Shown here piece by piece: positions 12,707 to 14,079 of a stretch of 14,079 nucleotides of DNA. The notes under the pieces are model-generated. The model did not search any database. It was given only the letters and a program-made list of their open reading frames with translations, and was not told the origin of the DNA. Each line of letters begins with the position of its first letter. Position 1 is the stretch's first letter. The position numbers and the translations under genes are program-made. Source of the DNA: Bacillota bacterium (GTDB lineage Bacteria > Bacillota > Clostridia > Oscillospirales > Oscillospiraceae); NCBI GenBank assembly GCA_023393155.1, contig JAEWML010000017.1:1-14079 (forward strand), in the 5' to 3' direction.

Positions 12707-13277
12707 TCAGATACATGATGCGGGCGCGTCGTCCCCGCAATCCGGCGGCATAATGGCGGCATCGTCCGGCAAAGTATAATCACCCGCAGGCTCGATCAGG
12801 CGAAATTGCCGCATCTTTTGCGCCAAGACGTCGGCCTGTTCAAGCAAGCTCTGGCTGGTGGCGGCGCACTCCTCGGAAAACGCGCTGTTTGAGGCAATGG
12901 AAGATACAATCTGCGTCATGCTCGACTGCATCTCCACGGCGGCCTCCTTCTGCTTCAAGGACGCGCCGGATATCTGCTGAATCGCGTCCGTCACCTGTTT
13001 TACAAAGTCCATGATCTCGCGCAAAGCCTCTTCGGTCTTCTGTGCGTGGATGCGCCCGGCCTGCACGGATGCGACGGGCTGCCCAAGCAGAGCCTGGGTG
13101 CTTTCGGCGGCCTGCGCGCTTTTTTGCGCAAGGTTGCGGACCTCCCCGGCGACAACCGAGAAGCCTTTTCCCGCGTTGCTGGCGCGCGGCCTCAATCGCG
13201 GCGTTTAACGCAAGCACGTTGGTCTGGAAGGCGATGTCCTCAATGACGTGAATCACTTCGGTGATCTTTTTTGCATT
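12707..13277 (-). pseudogene. Methyl-accepting chemotaxis protein fragment (5'-truncated, frameshifted)
   Basis: Two adjoining frames together spell the cytoplasmic signalling tip and C-terminal helix of an MCP. The first frame reads NAKKITEVIHVIEDIAFQTN then VLALNAAIEAAR; the second resumes ASNAGKGFSVVAGEVRNLAQ and runs through a Gln/Ser/Ala-rich helical region to MRQFRL and a short acidic end. They correspond to the family hairpin IEDIAFQTN-ALNAAIEAARA-GKGFAVVA-EVRNLA, joined only if about two bases are restored in the GCGCGC run near 13182-13187. Before NAKKIT the frame meets TAA at 13278-13280 and nothing MCP-like precedes it, so the sensor, membrane segments and HAMP domain are gone. About 190 codons remain of a protein normally over 500. 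It cannot be a working receptor. A sequencing error could explain the frameshift but not the missing 5' part. Confidence 0.82.
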
Positions 13278-13301
13278 TTACTCCATGCCGCCGATTGGCG
13301 G

Positions 13302-13565
13302 ATGGCAAGCCGCAGTCGAAAGTCCACCTCCTACCGGGAGATAACCATCGGAAAGGTGCTCTACCGGCTTACCAGCATGTTCGAGGGCACCAAGGATCTT
13401 GACAAAACCATGGAGCGGCTGGAGGTTGGAGAACGTGAAGAGAAATGGTCCCATACCGCCCCGCAGGGAATCTGCATTTGCTATCGGGATATCGGGCTGC
13501 TGGACAGCATGACCGAACAGCAAGAGGAACAAGAAACGCCCAGAGACTCGTCAGAGGTCGCATAA
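13302..13565 (+). CDS. Small TnpW-like mobile-element-associated protein, probably a remnant
   Basis: From the ATG at 13302 the frame has 87 codons. Residues about 7-45, including SYREITIGKVLYRLTSMF and KDLDKTMERLEV, resemble the small proteins (TnpW-like, pattern IGK-x-x-Y-x-V-x-S-x-F) that accompany recombinase genes of integrative elements in Clostridia; this is from memory of the pattern, not a search. The rest, after about residue 48, looks unlike that family and may be out of its original frame. No good ribosome binding site precedes the ATG, and the frame is open back to 13248 across the MCP fragment. It lies head-to-head with the truncated MCP, so it could be what is left of an element that broke that gene. 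Expression is doubtful. Confidence 0.42.
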   Translation: MASRSRKSTSYREITIGKVLYRLTSMFEGTKDLDKTMERLEVGEREEKWSHTAPQGICICYRDIGLLDSMTEQQEEQETPRDSSEVA

Positions 13566-13575
13566 AACGGCAATC

Positions 13576-13603
13576 GGCAGGCAGCGAAACCTCACTGCCT
13601 GCC
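13576..13603 (-). terminator. Hairpin, possible terminator of the phosphoribosyltransferase gene
   Basis: A perfect 9-bp stem (GGCAGGCAG at 13576-13584 with 13595-13603) has a 10-nt loop. On the minus strand TTTT follows after a gap (GATTGCCGTTTT), so it is an imperfect terminator about 83 bp beyond the stop at 13686. A second inverted repeat, CCACGGT at 13625-13631 with 13652-13658, lies between. Confidence 0.4.
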
Positions 13604-13685
13604 AATACCTACCGCTCCACTTCACCACGGTTTAGAAAATGTCCCTGTGACACCGTGGGGAAGCCGTCTCCTGCTTTTCATCTTT

Positions 13686-14079
13686 TCAGCACTTTACCGT
13701 TCCGTCCGGGTTGAACAGGGGCAGAGGCGCCAGATACCGGATGTCGCTCCGCGCCTGCGCGTCTCCCTCGGCAAACACCGCGATGCGGCCCGCCGTGGTT
13801 CCTCCCGCCAGCTCCACCAGCGCTTCCATGGCGTGCATGGAGCCGCCCGTGGAAATCACGTCGTCCATCAGCAGCACCCTCTTTCCCCGGATGAGGTCCG
13901 CGTCGTCCCGGCCCAGATACAGCCGCTGTGACCCGGCTGTGGTGATGGACCGGTCCTCCACATAAATGGGGTCGGGCATATAGGCCTTGGGACCCTTCCG
14001 GGCAATAAAATAGTGCTTCGCGCCGGACTGGCGGGCCATCTCGTGAATCAGAGGAATGCTTTTGGCCTCCGCCGTAAGC
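13686..14079 (-). CDS. Phosphoribosyltransferase family protein (5' end outside window)
   Basis: About 131 codons are visible. The first in-window ATG (14039) is internal, since the frame is open to the edge and reads LTAEAKSIPLIHEMARQSGA, which belongs to the same family. The PRPP-binding motif of type I phosphoribosyltransferases is clear in VLLMDDVISTGGSMHA, and the upstream FIARKGPKAYM and the late LAPLPLFN are as seen in Apt/Xpt-like clostridial homologues. Such enzymes join a nucleobase to PRPP to make a nucleoside monophosphate in salvage. Whether the base is adenine, xanthine or another cannot be told without the amino-terminal hood region. It is cytoplasmic. It ends with FNPDGTVKC and TGA at 13686. 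Its neighbour on the left is the decayed MCP/mobile-element patch. Confidence 0.83.
   Translation of the reverse strand, partial: LTAEAKSIPLIHEMARQSGAKHYFIARKGPKAYMPDPIYVEDRSITTAGSQRLYLGRDDADLIRGKRVLLMDDVISTGGSMHAMEALVELAGGTTAGRIAVFAEGDAQARSDIRYLAPLPLFNPDGTVKC

Noticed and set aside
12509..12718. 69-codon plus-strand open frame between queH and the MCP remnant
   Set aside because: It spans the terminator hairpin, has no ribosome site or recognisable similarity, and overlaps the MCP end. I see nothing else firm in 12556-12706 apart from a weak CATCCCC/GGGGGTG pairing.

Overview
The window is GC-rich (roughly 60% by eye) with short intergenic gaps, strong AAAGGAGG-type ribosome binding sites, sigma-70-like promoters and hairpin-plus-T-run terminators. 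Gene content (a two-subunit-type Fe-S serine dehydratase, a 2-hydroxyacyl-CoA-dehydratase activase family protein, QueH, a YnbB-like PLP enzyme) points to an anaerobic, high-GC Clostridia member, most likely an Oscillospiraceae-type gut bacterium. The genus cannot be fixed from the sequence alone.

Layout, left to right: the 5' end of an L-serine dehydratase beta subunit (1-153, minus, cut by the window edge); an 8-oxoguanine-deaminase-like amidohydrolase (297-1655, plus); a TIM-barrel protein of unknown function (1701-2366, minus); a macro-domain ADP-ribose hydrolase (2638-3174, plus); a DMT/EamA transporter (3289-4194, minus) downstream of a PLP-dependent 'methionine gamma-lyase family' enzyme (4289-5578, minus), probably one transcription unit; a membrane diguanylate cyclase (5882-7030, plus); a two-gene operon (7278-8675 and 8679-11621, minus) encoding a large dual-ATPase acyl-CoA-dehydratase-activase-like protein split by one in-frame TGA; queH (11863-12432, plus); a decayed methyl-accepting chemotaxis protein fragment (12707-13277, minus) abutting a small TnpW-like mobile-element ORF (13302-13565, plus); and a phosphoribosyltransferase running off the right edge (13686-14079, minus).

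Most genes are single units alternating in strand, separated by shared bidirectional terminators (about 1667-1696, 3212-3247, 7221-7256) or divergent promoter regions (5579-5881, 11622-11862). Six promoters with 16-17 bp spacers can be read; three of them use an unusual TTGCG(T/C) -35 box. The genes do not form one pathway. Loose themes are nucleotide salvage or damage handling (oxidised-guanine deaminase, phosphoribosyltransferase, ADP-ribose hydrolase, queuosine synthesis) and amino-acid metabolism (serine dehydratase, PLP lyase plus transporter).

I see no CRISPR array, tRNA, rRNA or recognisable defence system. The points most worth a second look are the split activase pair, the frameshifted and truncated MCP next to a mobile-element ORF, a degenerate 13-bp tandem repeat after the GGDEF gene, an orphan minus-strand terminator that may end an unannotated RNA near 2460-2640, and the repeat-rich divergent promoter region at 11690-11850.
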